Notes under the pieces: model-generated
What the model was told of the DNA's origin: nothing
Databases searched by the model: none
The model's input: only the letters and a program-made list of their open reading frames with translations
DNA from: Diphasiastrum complanatum
Taxonomy: Eukaryota > Streptophyta > Lycopodiopsida > Lycopodiales > Lycopodiaceae
Reading direction: 5' to 3'
Length of the DNA: 64,000 nt
Assembly: GCA_029204225.1 (NCBI GenBank)
Contig: MU831906.1
Span: forward strand, 33,290 to 97,289
Position numbers and translations under genes: made by a program
In this document: one piece after another, positions 54,949-64,000 of the stretch
Position numbering within the stretch: the stretch's first letter is position 1
Layout: the number at the start of each line of letters is the position of its first letter

Positions 54949-55149
54949 GTGGACAATTTTTCACTTATTGGGACAACATTGGATTTGTACTTCAATCACA
55001 TTGCTCAAGAATGCAATGATTGGAAAGTAGTAAAAGCAACCTTGATCACGAAATTCAAGCCAAGGAAGTTTCTTGAAGATCTGTTCCTATTGGCTAGAGA
55101 TTACATTGAACGAGTCAATATCTCCAATCTGAGTGTAGTCCAACATTGA
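54949..55149 (+). pseudogene. Possible retrotransposon gag scrap
   Basis: The 66-codon frame contains LDLYFNHIAQECNDWKVVKA, TLITKFKP, KFLEDL and LARDYIE, the general pattern of a gypsy retrotransposon gag (W..VK..F...F.P..FLEDL). No neighbours support it; it could be chance. Confidence 0.3.
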
Positions 55150-55745
55150 CTTTACATCATGCAATGGTCATGTGGTGCTTAGCCGGATTGCTGAAAAGCA
55201 TTAGGCATGAACTAATATGAAGGGGGGAATACGAAACATTGCAACAAGCACTGGAAGATACAATATGAGAGGAGGATGAAGGATCAAATGATGAATCCAG
55301 GTTGTGTTATGGTTTAAGTTTAGATCAATTTCACCATGTATTTTGGCGCCACGCAATATTAATTTGCGTCGCGCAACATTGTATTCTCTCAAAGTTTAGA
55401 AAGGCTTTCCAAGTTTGTAAAACATTATAAGATATTTTATTGTTAAGGTTTTTTAACTTTGAGTAGGCCCAACAAGTTTGTACATGGGCCCCTAGAAGCA
55501 ACTTCACATACTACCAACTTTATGTTGGAACTTTGTCAATTTTGCATGTAGAAGAGGGCGCATTTTTCCTATGGAAACTTGTGGACCAAGGCAAATCATG
55601 CAAAGGCTCACTGCATGTAGAGAGAATGTGAAAACCCATGCATAGACTTGCATGCTTGAGACTTAGCATGTGGGACACCTACACTGACACTTGGAAGCCA
55701 TGTACGTCACATATCATTTGTTTCTTATCTATAAAAGAGACCCTC
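55150..55745. other. No gene recognised
   Basis: AT-rich flank of the minus-strand gypsy LTR. A CACGCAATATTAATTTGCGT near-palindrome lies at about 55351-55371. Confidence 0.4.
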
Positions 55746-56111
55746 AGTTACGAATAGAGCCACAGCTGATCTAGAGCTAAGCTATGAAAGCATCACATAA
55801 GCAAGACTTAAGCTATGAAAGCAGCACATAAGCAAGACTTAACCCTAGAAAGCAGGAAAGAGAGAGATTAAGGAGACTAAAGAGAGAGATCAATATCATC
55901 AGCTGAATAACAAATGACACAGTTTTCCTACTTATAGCCAAGAGGAAGCCCTAAAAGGAAGCTTCCGATGGCTAGGGCCCAACTGGGAGGGAAAATAGTG
56001 CGACCTCCAAGAAGGCCCCCACTCTATAAAAAAGGGCCCAAGGCCTGCTTATGCATAAAGTAAAGTTAATGTAAATGGACGCGGCGAATGTAATGAGCCA
56101 AGTCCATAACT
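55746..56111 (-). repeat. 3' LTR of gypsy B4, non-canonical ends
   Basis: On the minus strand it begins AGTTATGGACTT and ends TTCGTAACT (366 bp). It matches the LTR at 58250-58700 in the opposite orientation over most of its length. Near 55783-55845 a 31-bp unit (AGCTATGAAAGCAKCACATA..CAAGACTTA) is duplicated in tandem; B5 has it once. A TATA-type CTATAAGTAGG is present in both. Confidence 0.8.
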
Positions 56112-56122
56112 CTCCTTGGGAC
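56112..56122 (-). other. Polypurine tract of gypsy B4
   Basis: The minus strand reads CCCAAGGAGAG directly before the LTR. Confidence 0.6.
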
Positions 56123-56158
56123 AAAAGAAAAAGACCCAACTGCTGAAAAGAAACTGGA

Positions 56159-56922
56159 TCAAGTAGCAGCAAGCCCTGGTGCATCAACAGGTAGAACAAC
56201 ATCTGATGTAGAGGAATCAACAAGTGTAGCAAGAGCACGAGCCTGATCTGCAAGTGATGGTGTATGATAAAAGACATCAATAGGCTCCCATGTGGCCTCC
56301 TCAATAGGACGGCCATCCCACTGGACCAAAAACTGAATCTGCCGGCGGCGTCGACTATGGTATAGACGAACCTGTAATATAGCAGCAGGTAAAAATGGAA
56401 ATAACTCTGGAGCAGTAGGAAACTCAGCATCACAAGGAGCGTCATCCTCAATAGCAGCACGTAATAAACTGACATGGAATACATCACAGGCGCGTGTGGA
56501 AGCGATATGTAACTGGACTAAGAACCTCCAAAATGCGATAAGGCCCATAATAACGTGGTGCAAGCTTCTCAGTAGAAGCATGGCCCTGGACAAAATGATG
56601 ACGTGCAAACCGTAGGCGTAGATAAACCATATCTCCAAGCTGAAACTCAACATGGCGGCCGTGACGATCAACTGAGGTCTGATAACGCTGCTGAACATGC
56701 TGTAAATGAGAACTGGCCCGAGTAATAAGCTCTCGAGCACCAAGGTATCCAAAAAGCCCGAGAAGGTAGAACTGCATCAGTACCATGAAGCCAATAAGGA
56801 AACTGGAAAAGAGATGGACACTCATCGCGAATAGCCGCATGATACACGTAACCATCAACCATATGTGCAAGGTGCCCCAAGAAAAGATAGCAACATCGGA
56901 AGACTAGTACCAAGGAGATCAT
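56159..56922 (-). pseudogene. Gypsy B4 integrase C-terminus and chromodomain
   Basis: The minus-strand frames 56870-56484 and 56752-56159 overlap around a frameshift near 56500. Motifs: VDRHGRHVEFQLGDMVYLRL, LAPRYYGPYRILEVLSPVTY, ACDVFHVSLLRAA, then the chromodomain IQFLVQWDGRPIEEATWEP. It is the same family as the plus-strand element at 58250 onward, whose corresponding region lies at 63516-64000. The integrase core is not recognisable further upstream. Confidence 0.75.
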
Positions 56923-57097
56923 CCTGACAAAGGATAGCTTAAAATGGAGAAATATGCACCAACATGGTCAAAAGCCCAAGGTATCCATAGGGCCCATGAA
57001 TGAGAAGTACCAATGGCATACGGTACCCTCAAGGCCCATATCACGAGAAGAGCAGCATGCCAAAAGCTCCAGAAGGTCCAAGAAATCAATGCATCAT

Positions 57098-58249
57098 CTA
57101 AAAAGACATGATGCATGAAAATAGTAGCAACAAATCTAGAAATAGTAGAGGCCCCATCTGACAAACTGTAGCCGAAAACTCATCCAGAAAGGCCTCATAT
57201 GGACATACCAATCCATCATAGGACACACCAAAAACGGATGGAGAATCGGATGACCCATCGGAACTGGCCGCAAGTGTAATCCCAAAGTACACACCAGGCG
57301 CACAAGTGAGGAATAGAAGAAATGCACTCGAACGAGGAACAGGTTCCGCAACATCAGTAGCAAGCATCGGAGCAATATCCACGTGTAGCTGGGAATGAGT
57401 ATCAAAGCACATATGAACAACACTTAAGTATATGGCGGCAACATCTCCAAAAACTATCCAAGAGAGGAGAAGGAATTCTCTCAAGGTACCCTGATGGTCT
57501 CGGAACACCAGAACAAAGTGGCAACTCAGCATCGGAGACCAAGCGATATGGAGCAACCTGAAATGACAGGGAACCTGAAGATCACCCAGACAAATAGTAG
57601 CTGGAATGGAGGCAATAACCCAAGCCAACAGGATATGCCAAGCCTGACAATGAGCAACAATCCAAGGAACAGATAGAGAGCCACATGCATAATCATAGAG
57701 GTATCCGCACCATAGGCGATCAGTAATATGGAAAAACCAGCACCAATCAACAGGTCCAAATGAAAACCAAGCTATATGTAATAACGAGGAATGCCATATA
57801 TCCATAGCATCGGCATGGACTGCAACAAACCTATATGCAGAAACACCAGGAGACGGAAGGATGTCCGTGTACTCATCTAGAAAGATCCCAGCATATAAAT
57901 ACCCTAGATAAGTAATAGTGACCATCTGGCAAATATCCTCGGATGAAAAATGTGTAACAGTAAGGGCGAAAGGCGCATGAATCATGTCAGGAACCGTAGA
58001 AATATCATGAGGTAGATCACAAACCTCAAGCAGAGAAATCAGCAGGAACATCGGCCATAGCAGACTCAAGAGATGGAGATATAGAGACCAATGGAGAAGA
58101 TACTGCACCAACCACCGAACCAGGAGGGCAATCTGAAGTATGCGCAAAAGCATTAGTAGAAATACCACCAAGGTATACGGTCTCAATATCAATGAAGCCA
58201 GAAATGACCACTGAATACGATATCTGTGAATCAAGGCATATAGGTGCAA
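57098..58249 (-). other. 383-codon open frame of unknown nature
   Basis: The minus strand is open from 58249 to 57098. The predicted product is very hydrophobic (many L, I, V, F, Y, W), with stretches resembling membrane segments. No family is recognised. The coding strand is T-rich, as in gypsy B5, where wrong-frame translations also look like this, so it may be an accidental frame in decayed retrotransposon DNA. A second open frame (58286-58026) overlaps it. It sits between the B4 3' end and the B5 5' LTR. Confidence 0.25.
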
Positions 58250-58700
58250 AGTTATGGACTCGGCTCATTACATTCGCCATGTCCATTTACATTTACTTTA
58301 CTTTATGCATAGGCAGGCTTTGGGCCCTTTTTTATTCATTATTTGACATTTAGACTATATGGTTGGCCTTGGGCCCTATTGTTGACATTTAGACCATATT
58401 ATTGGCCTTGGGCCCTATGATTCACTATATTGGTTATTTGGTCATATTACTAAGAGTGGGGGCCTTCTTGGAGGGCGCACTATTTTCCCTCTCAGTTTGG
58501 CCCTAGCCACTGGAAGCTTCCTTTTAGGGCTTCCTCTTGGCTATAAGTAGGGATTCTGTGTCATTTGTTACTTGGCTTATGATATGATCTCCTTCTTTAG
58601 TCTCTTTAAGCTTTCTCTCTCCTGCTTTCTAGGGTTAAGTCTTGCTTATGTGATGCTTTCATAGACTAAATCTAGATCAGCCGTGGCTACGTTCATAACT
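58250..58700 (+). repeat. 5' LTR of gypsy B5, non-canonical ends
   Basis: 451 bp, starting AGTTATGGACTC and ending GTTCATAACT, then the PBS. Compared with the B4 LTR it has about 85-115 extra bases at about 58320-58440, made of repeats of GACATTTAGAC.ATAT..TTGGCCTTGGGCCCTAT. The ends make an AGTTATG/CATAACT inverted repeat. Confidence 0.85.
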
Positions 58701-58712
58701 TGGTATCAGAGC
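58701..58712 (+). other. PBS of gypsy B5
   Basis: TGGTATCAGAGC immediately after the LTR. Confidence 0.92.
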
Positions 58713-59612
58713 ACTTTCCTGAGCATCTCCATTGACCAGATTTTTCTCTCACAGGAGGGCGCCCATCTTCAGCTTGGATCTTCACCATTTTTCAGCCGGA
58801 TCTTCAGCATTTCTCCACACTTGTCTTGCAGATTTTCACGACGGATCGGAGGAGGACAGGCGCCCACTTGCTGCCCTATTGGGCGCCCTCATGCTTGCTG
58901 ACCAGCGCCCTACTGCTCCTTCCTTTGCTGAAAATTTCCGCTTTTTGCTGCCCCTATTCGCCACCTTCCATCAGCCACTCCTAGCGCCCTACCAACCCAT
59001 CTTTTTGATCCAATTTTTTTTTTGCCGTTTACTACCTCTCTTGGACGCCCACACTCCATAGCTGGCGCCCTACATCCGCCTCAATTTCAGCTCACCCTCC
59101 TACACTGCTGTCTGTGTTCGCAACCCTACCCCGGACAATACAAACACGCCTAGATGCTTAGAAAGCCACTCCCACCCAACTTCATCGCGCATCGGGATTG
59201 CTCCCTGTCTTTATCGCAAACTTTTTTTTTAAGGGCGATCTCTGATTTTTCAGCCTTGTTTCCTCGCTGCCCATACCTCCTTTTTGTTATCACTTCCTTT
59301 TCTTGGCTGCTCCCTTTCCAGCCCCATAGTCCATTATTGTTTCCCATACTTTTACCCACCGTTTACTCCATGTTGTCGGGCCCTTAGCATCTTTTTTGGA
59401 GGCTGCTCGGTACCTCGACATATCGCCGCTTTCAGCTCACTTCCGGTTGCGGTTACGAGGTATTTCTTACTTAGTTGTCCTTTCCGTTCATCTTACATCG
59501 CGAGTTCTATTGTGTCTTTTCATTGGCGTGCCTGTTGTGACGACTTATGTTCTCTCCTTCAGTTCGTCCAATTGTTTAGCACATTTCTTTTCTCGCTTAC
59601 ATTTTCTTCCTC
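58713..59612 (+). other. Leader of gypsy B5 with repeated GGCGCC motifs
   Basis: Four perfect GGCGCC palindromes (58758, 58859, 58882, 59064) and near variants AGCGCCC (about 58904 and 58983) and GGACGCCC (59043) lie in about 310 bp, most followed by C. No coding frame with known motifs is seen before gag. Confidence 0.7.
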
Positions 59613-60709
59613 ATGGCTAGCTCACCCACTACACCTGCGAGTCATTCCGGACCTTTAGATGAACAGTTTGCTGATATGCGTGACTCTCTTACTCTCCTCA
59701 GTAGTCGTTTCGACCAAATGATGACCGGTTTTACCACTCTACAGACCGACTTTGCCACTATGCAGTCACATATTGATTCCTTACAGCCACATGGACCTGG
59801 CAAAGCCCCTGTTCATTCATCATTTGGGTCTCCATTTGGACTTCCATCCTCGTCTACTTCCTTTGGCGGTGGGCCTCATTTTCCACCTAACCCACCACCC
59901 GGTTTTCCATGTCCTACAGCTCCTGAGTCACATTTTCCACGACATGTAGCTCCTGAGCCACATTTTGCTCGAGATTTTCGTGATCGGGTACAGCTTGCCA
60001 CCTATTCTGGTTCCTCTGACGAGAACTTGTTAGAGAATTGGTTTGCAAAGCTTGATACTTATTTTCAGATTTACCCTAAGACTGATCCTCAGAAGATCCA
60101 GTTAGCCGCCTTACATTTAGATATACGTGCTGCCACTTGGTGGCGGGTCTACCGACTTGACCCTGATCGGGACGGTCTCCAGTTATGGCCTACCTTTCGT
60201 CGTGATCTTCGTCATGCTATGATTGACCCTCAGTGGCTGAGCCGCCAGCGTGATATATTCCGTAGTCTTACTCAGACTGGTGATCTTTCTTCCTATACAG
60301 ATCAGTTTATGGACCTTTCCTCTTTACAGGTCTTCAGCCCACCGAGCTTATTTCTCGCTACATTGCTGGACTTCGTGGTGCTCTACGATACGATGTCTCT
60401 TCTTTCCGTCCACCCACACTTGTTGAGGCCATGTCCCTTGCTAGTACTTTACAGCATAAGTACCCTGATCCTGCTCCCTTTCGCTTTTCCCGACCCCGTC
60501 CATCTCTTTCACCTCTACCATCTCCGGCCCCATCTGCCCCATCCGCTGTCGTCCCGACCTCTTCTCTTACTTCTCCCGCTCCTCGCCCTCCGCCTCCTCG
60601 TCCTACTTTTGTCCGACGTTACACGTCTGCAGAGTTCGCTGACATTCAGCAGAAGCGTCTTTGCTTTCGTTGTAAGAGTCCTGACCACATTGCCCGTGAT
60701 TGCCGCTAG
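59613..60709 (+). pseudogene. Gag of gypsy B5, frameshifted
   Basis: It starts at ATG 59613 (MASSPTTPAS). A P/F-rich segment is followed by the capsid-like region: LATYSGSSDENLLENWFAKL, AALHLDIRAATWWRVY, SYTDQFMDL. A frameshift near 60330 follows. The frame at 60431-60709 continues with a P/S-rich linker and the knuckle CFRCKSPDHIARDC, then a TAG stop at once. Length and order are usual for gypsy gag. Confidence 0.8.
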
Positions 60710-63700
60710 CCCCTGCCTACTTCTACTGCTGTTTTCTACCATGAGGGCACTACCCCAGATGAGTCCGATATCTACATTCATATATCTGATGAGCCTGATC
60801 TATCTCCTGAGCCTTCTACTGATTTACTTCCTGCTACTTGCCATGCTCAGCTTGCTTATGCTACCTGGACAGAGTGCCCCGGTCCTCGCTCCATTCGGCT
60901 ACGTGTGCGCATTACTGGTCGTGAGTATATTGCTTTAGTTGATACCGACAGCACTCATTCCTTTATCAGCAGTTATGTTCTCAGCCGAATACGCGCTTCA
61001 CCTATTCCTGCTCCACAGCCTCTCACAGTCGAGGTTGCCAGTTCTCACTCATTTCCTAGTTCTCAGATGTTTCAGGGATTATCCTACCGCATTGGTGATT
61101 TTTCTGGACAGGCAGATCTTTATATCATTCCTCTGGAGCGCTATGACCTTATCCTTGGTGCTGATTGGTTTGCTTCATTGGGAGCGGTTACTTTGGACCT
61201 GGCTCAGCAGACATTGACATTTGTTCATGATGCAGTGACCCACTCACTTGCTAGTATTGATTCTCAGGCAGATTTCCAGCTGATCAGCGGGAAGCAGTTT
61301 ATCCACAGCCTACCTAAGGCTCATTGTGCAGCTTTATTATGTGTTCAGCGTGCTGCAACAGATTCTCCAGTGACTACCTCTCCTCCAGCAGCTGTTCCTC
61401 AGGTGATCTCTGACTTATTACATCAGTATGCATTTGTCTTTTCAGAACCTACAACGCTACCACCATTACGTGATGTGAACCACCATATTGATTTGCGTCC
61501 TGGTTCTGCTCCTCCCTCCCGGCCTCCTTACCGTATGTCTAAGTCTGAGCGTGATGAGGTTGAGCTTCAGATTACTGCTTTACTAGATCAGGGCCTTATT
61601 GCTCCTAGTCAGTCCTTTTGGTGCCCCTGTTCTCCTTGTCAGTAAGAAAGATGGTTCCAAACGCCTCTGCATTGATTATCGTGCCCTCAATAAGTTGACC
61701 GTCCGTAACCAGTATCCTATTCCTCACATGGATGATCTCTTTGACCAGTTAGGCACCTCTCATCTTTTCTCTAAGATAGACTTACGTTCCGGCTATCACC
61801 AGATTAGGATGCATCCTTCGGACGAACACAAGACTGCGTTTCGTACCCATCTTGGTTTGTATGAGTTTCGTGTTCTTCCTTTTGGTGTTACTAATGGTCC
61901 ACCTACGTTCCAGAATGTGATGAATAACATCATGCGTCCTCTCCTTGGTCGTTGTGTTTTAGTTTATTTTGATGATATTCTTGTTTTTAGTAAGACTCTT
62001 GATGAGCATGTGTTACATCTTTCATCTGTTTTTCAATTGCTTGTTCATCACCAGTTGTTTGCTAAACCTTCTAAGTGTTCCTTTGCTGTTGTTGAGATTG
62101 AGTTTTTAGGATTTCTCATTTGTGATGGTCGTATTTGTTTGGACCCTCATAAGGTTCGGGCAATCGCTGATTGGCCTGTTCCCACAGATGTCCACCATGT
62201 TCGTATGTTTCTTGGTCTCGCTACTCACCTTCGTCGTCCTGTTCCTCACTTTGCCACTGTGGCTGCCCCTCTTCATGCCCTTTTGAAGAAGTCTAGTGCT
62301 TTTGTTTGGACTTCTGATTGTCAGTTCGCCTTTGACACTCTTCGTCGTGCTGTTGTGGAGGCCTCTGTCCTGTGTTTACCACAGTTTGATCAGAAATTTA
62401 TTGTTGAGACCGATGCTAGTAATGTTGGTTTGGGTGCCTTGCTTCGTCAGTCTCAGTGTATTATTGCTTATGAGTCGTGTCGTTTACGCTCTTATGAGCA
62501 ACGTTATTCTGTCCATGAGAAAGAGCTTCTTGCCATTATCTATGCTCTTAAGAAGTGGCGCCATTACCTGTACCGTGTTCCTTTTGATATCGTTACTGAT
62601 CATCAGTCCGTACGTTATCTCTTCTCCCAGCGTGATCTTAGTGATCGTCAGTTTCGTTGGTTGCAGTTTTTACAATCTTTTGATTTTTCTATTTTGTATC
62701 GTCCTGGTCGTGCTAACACTGCTGCTGACGCATTATCTAGACTTCCGGCTTTATTGAATACCCTTGTTGCCACGATCCCTTCCTGGTTTGATGATCTTCC
62801 ATTTGCTTATCTTACATGTTCTGATTTTCGTGATGTTTATAGTTTTGCTCCACCTATGTCGTTTTCACCTCATCAGGCTTATTCCATTGTTGACCACCGT
62901 CTTTATCATTATGGTTCTCTTTGTATTCCTAGTTCTTTGGGTATCCGTTCTCAGTTGTTGTCGGATGCTCATTCGTCCCCAGTTGGGGGTCATTTTGGTT
63001 TTCAGAAGTCTTATGCTCGTCTTAAGGATCATTTCTATTGGCCATCCCTTAGGAAAGAGCTTGTTGTACTTATTCGTACCTGTCCTTTCTGCTTACGTAA
63101 TAAGTACTCCCGTGCTAAGTCCGCTGGTTTGCTTCAGAGTTGGCCTATTCCTCACCGCCAGTGGATTGATATTTCTATGGACTTCATCATTGGCCTTCCC
63201 CGCACCCGTCGTGGTCACGATTCATGTATGGTGGTAGTTGACAGGTTCTCGAAACATGCACATTTCATTACCCCGTCCGCAGTACTATCACAACAGAGCA
63301 GTGTGCACGCTTGTTCCTTTCAGAGATATTTCGCCTACATGGGGTTTCCTCGTACTATCCTTTCTGAATCGGGATAGTAAGTTACCTATCATTGTTCTGG
63401 CAAGAGCTTATGCGTCTATTGGATGTATAGCTTTTTATGGGGTTTGACTATCATTCTACTTCTGATGGGTAGTCTGAGGTCCTAACAGGATCCTTGAGGA
63501 TTATTTGCGCCATTTTTGTACTCCTTCAGAGAAGGATTGGCTGCAAGCACTTATGTTTTGGCAGAGTATAGCTATAACAGCTCTGTAAGTACCAGCACCA
63601 GCGTTGCACCATTTTTATTATCTCATGGTTATGCACCTCTTTTACCTGTATTCCTCTTCCTCCCCGAGGATACACATGTGACACTGTCTTCATTTCTATC

Positions 63701-64000
63701 CGGTGCTCGCCGAGCTTATTCTCTAGGCCAGTTCCCATTTGCAGCAGGTCACAGCGTTATCAGGCTTCAGTTGATTGTCTTCGATGTCATGTGAGTTTCA
63801 TGTTGGTGATATGGTATATCTACGCCTACGGTTTGCACGTCATCATTTTATTCAGGCCATGCTTCTACTGAAAGCTTGCACCACGTTATTATGGGCCTTA
63901 TGTATATTGGAGGTTCTTAGTCCAGTTACATATCGTCTTCAGCTTCCTGCTTCCACACGTGCCTGTGATATATTCCATGTCAGTTTATTACGTGCTGCTA
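60710..64000 (+). pseudogene. Pol of gypsy B5, broken in several places
   Basis: The protease region (60905 onward) reads VDTDSTHSF where D-T/S-G is expected, so the catalytic Gly is lost. A frameshift near 61610 leads into the 61599-63377 frame with RT (LCIDYRALNKL, FDDILVFSK), RNase H (ETDAS, ADALSRL) and integrase (GGHFGFQKSYARL, CPFCLRNK, MDFIIGLPRT). A one-base insertion near 63372 breaks the SDRD motif; the QTER position is a stop plus S-E (about 63470). The later SYNSSVSTS region and GPY..LE.LSPVTY-like and DIFHVSLL-like parts run to the window end in shifting frames. Confidence 0.85.

Larger units (their letters stand above)
58250..64000 (+). mobile_element. Ty3-gypsy chromovirus B5, 5' LTR to integrase end, runs off the window
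   Basis: LTR, PBS, leader, gag and pol are in order on the plus strand. Several frameshifts and stops show it is inactive. It is the same family as B4. Confidence 0.9.

Noticed and set aside
62296-63237. Very hydrophobic plus-strand frames that look like membrane proteins
   Set aside because: They are wrong-frame readings of T-rich gypsy RT/RNase H/integrase coding DNA.
1-64000. CRISPR arrays, bacterial operons, rRNA or tRNA genes
   Set aside because: None seen. The only tRNA-like words are the retrotransposon primer-binding sites.

Overview
The window reads as nuclear DNA from a land plant with a large, retrotransposon-filled genome. It holds long AT-rich introns, chromodomain Ty3-gypsy elements, Ty1-copia elements primed by initiator tRNA-Met, and a hAT remnant. 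A fern or gymnosperm-like genome would fit, but the species cannot be fixed from the sequence.

The only host gene recognised lies on the + strand. Five short exons (6623-6705, 31585-31641, 36949-37052, 37463-37550, 37778-37861) splice in frame. They encode about 132 residues of a plant DEG/DegP-type serine protease: the end of the protease region, the first PDZ domain and the start of the second PDZ region. The introns are about 24.9 kb, 5.3 kb, 0.41 kb and 0.23 kb. Almost everything else is mobile DNA in these introns or in the flanks. The 5' part of the gene (catalytic domain) and its 3' end were not found and probably lie outside the window.

Layout. 0-6.6 kb: remnants of gypsy 3' ends and LTRs, a fold-back element and a degenerate repeat. 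7.4-18.5 kb: a head-to-tail array of minus-strand LINEs whose 3' ends finish in (CT)n (read as (GA)n on +) instead of poly(A). One is a complete-looking ORF1-only half-LINE (7.4-8.9 kb), one is nearly full length (9.0-13.65 kb), and several are internally deleted. 18.5-24.8 kb: an apparently intact, young chromovirus (358-bp LTRs, one 1594-aa gag-pol ORF, TSD AGGTG) inserted into another LINE copy that resumes at 24.8-26.7 kb. 26.7-28.9 kb: a decayed gypsy pol. 29.1-30.9 kb: a dispersed repeat and a hAT transposase relic. 34.4-35.7 kb: another gypsy relic. 40.5-54.1 kb: a nest in which a plus-strand LINE is split by a copia element (TSD GAAAC), itself split by a second, older copy of the chromovirus family; after it come chimeric LINE pieces. 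54.1-58.2 kb: copia gag and gypsy 3' fragments on the minus strand. 58.25 kb to the end: a decayed gypsy of another family (LTR, PBS, gag, pol) running off the window.

Main points of interest: the protease gene interrupted by a 25-kb intron of nested transposons; the (CT)n-tailed LINE family in tandem array with an ORF1-only derivative; and LTR families (one copia, one gypsy) whose LTR ends read AGTTA...TAACT rather than TG...CA.
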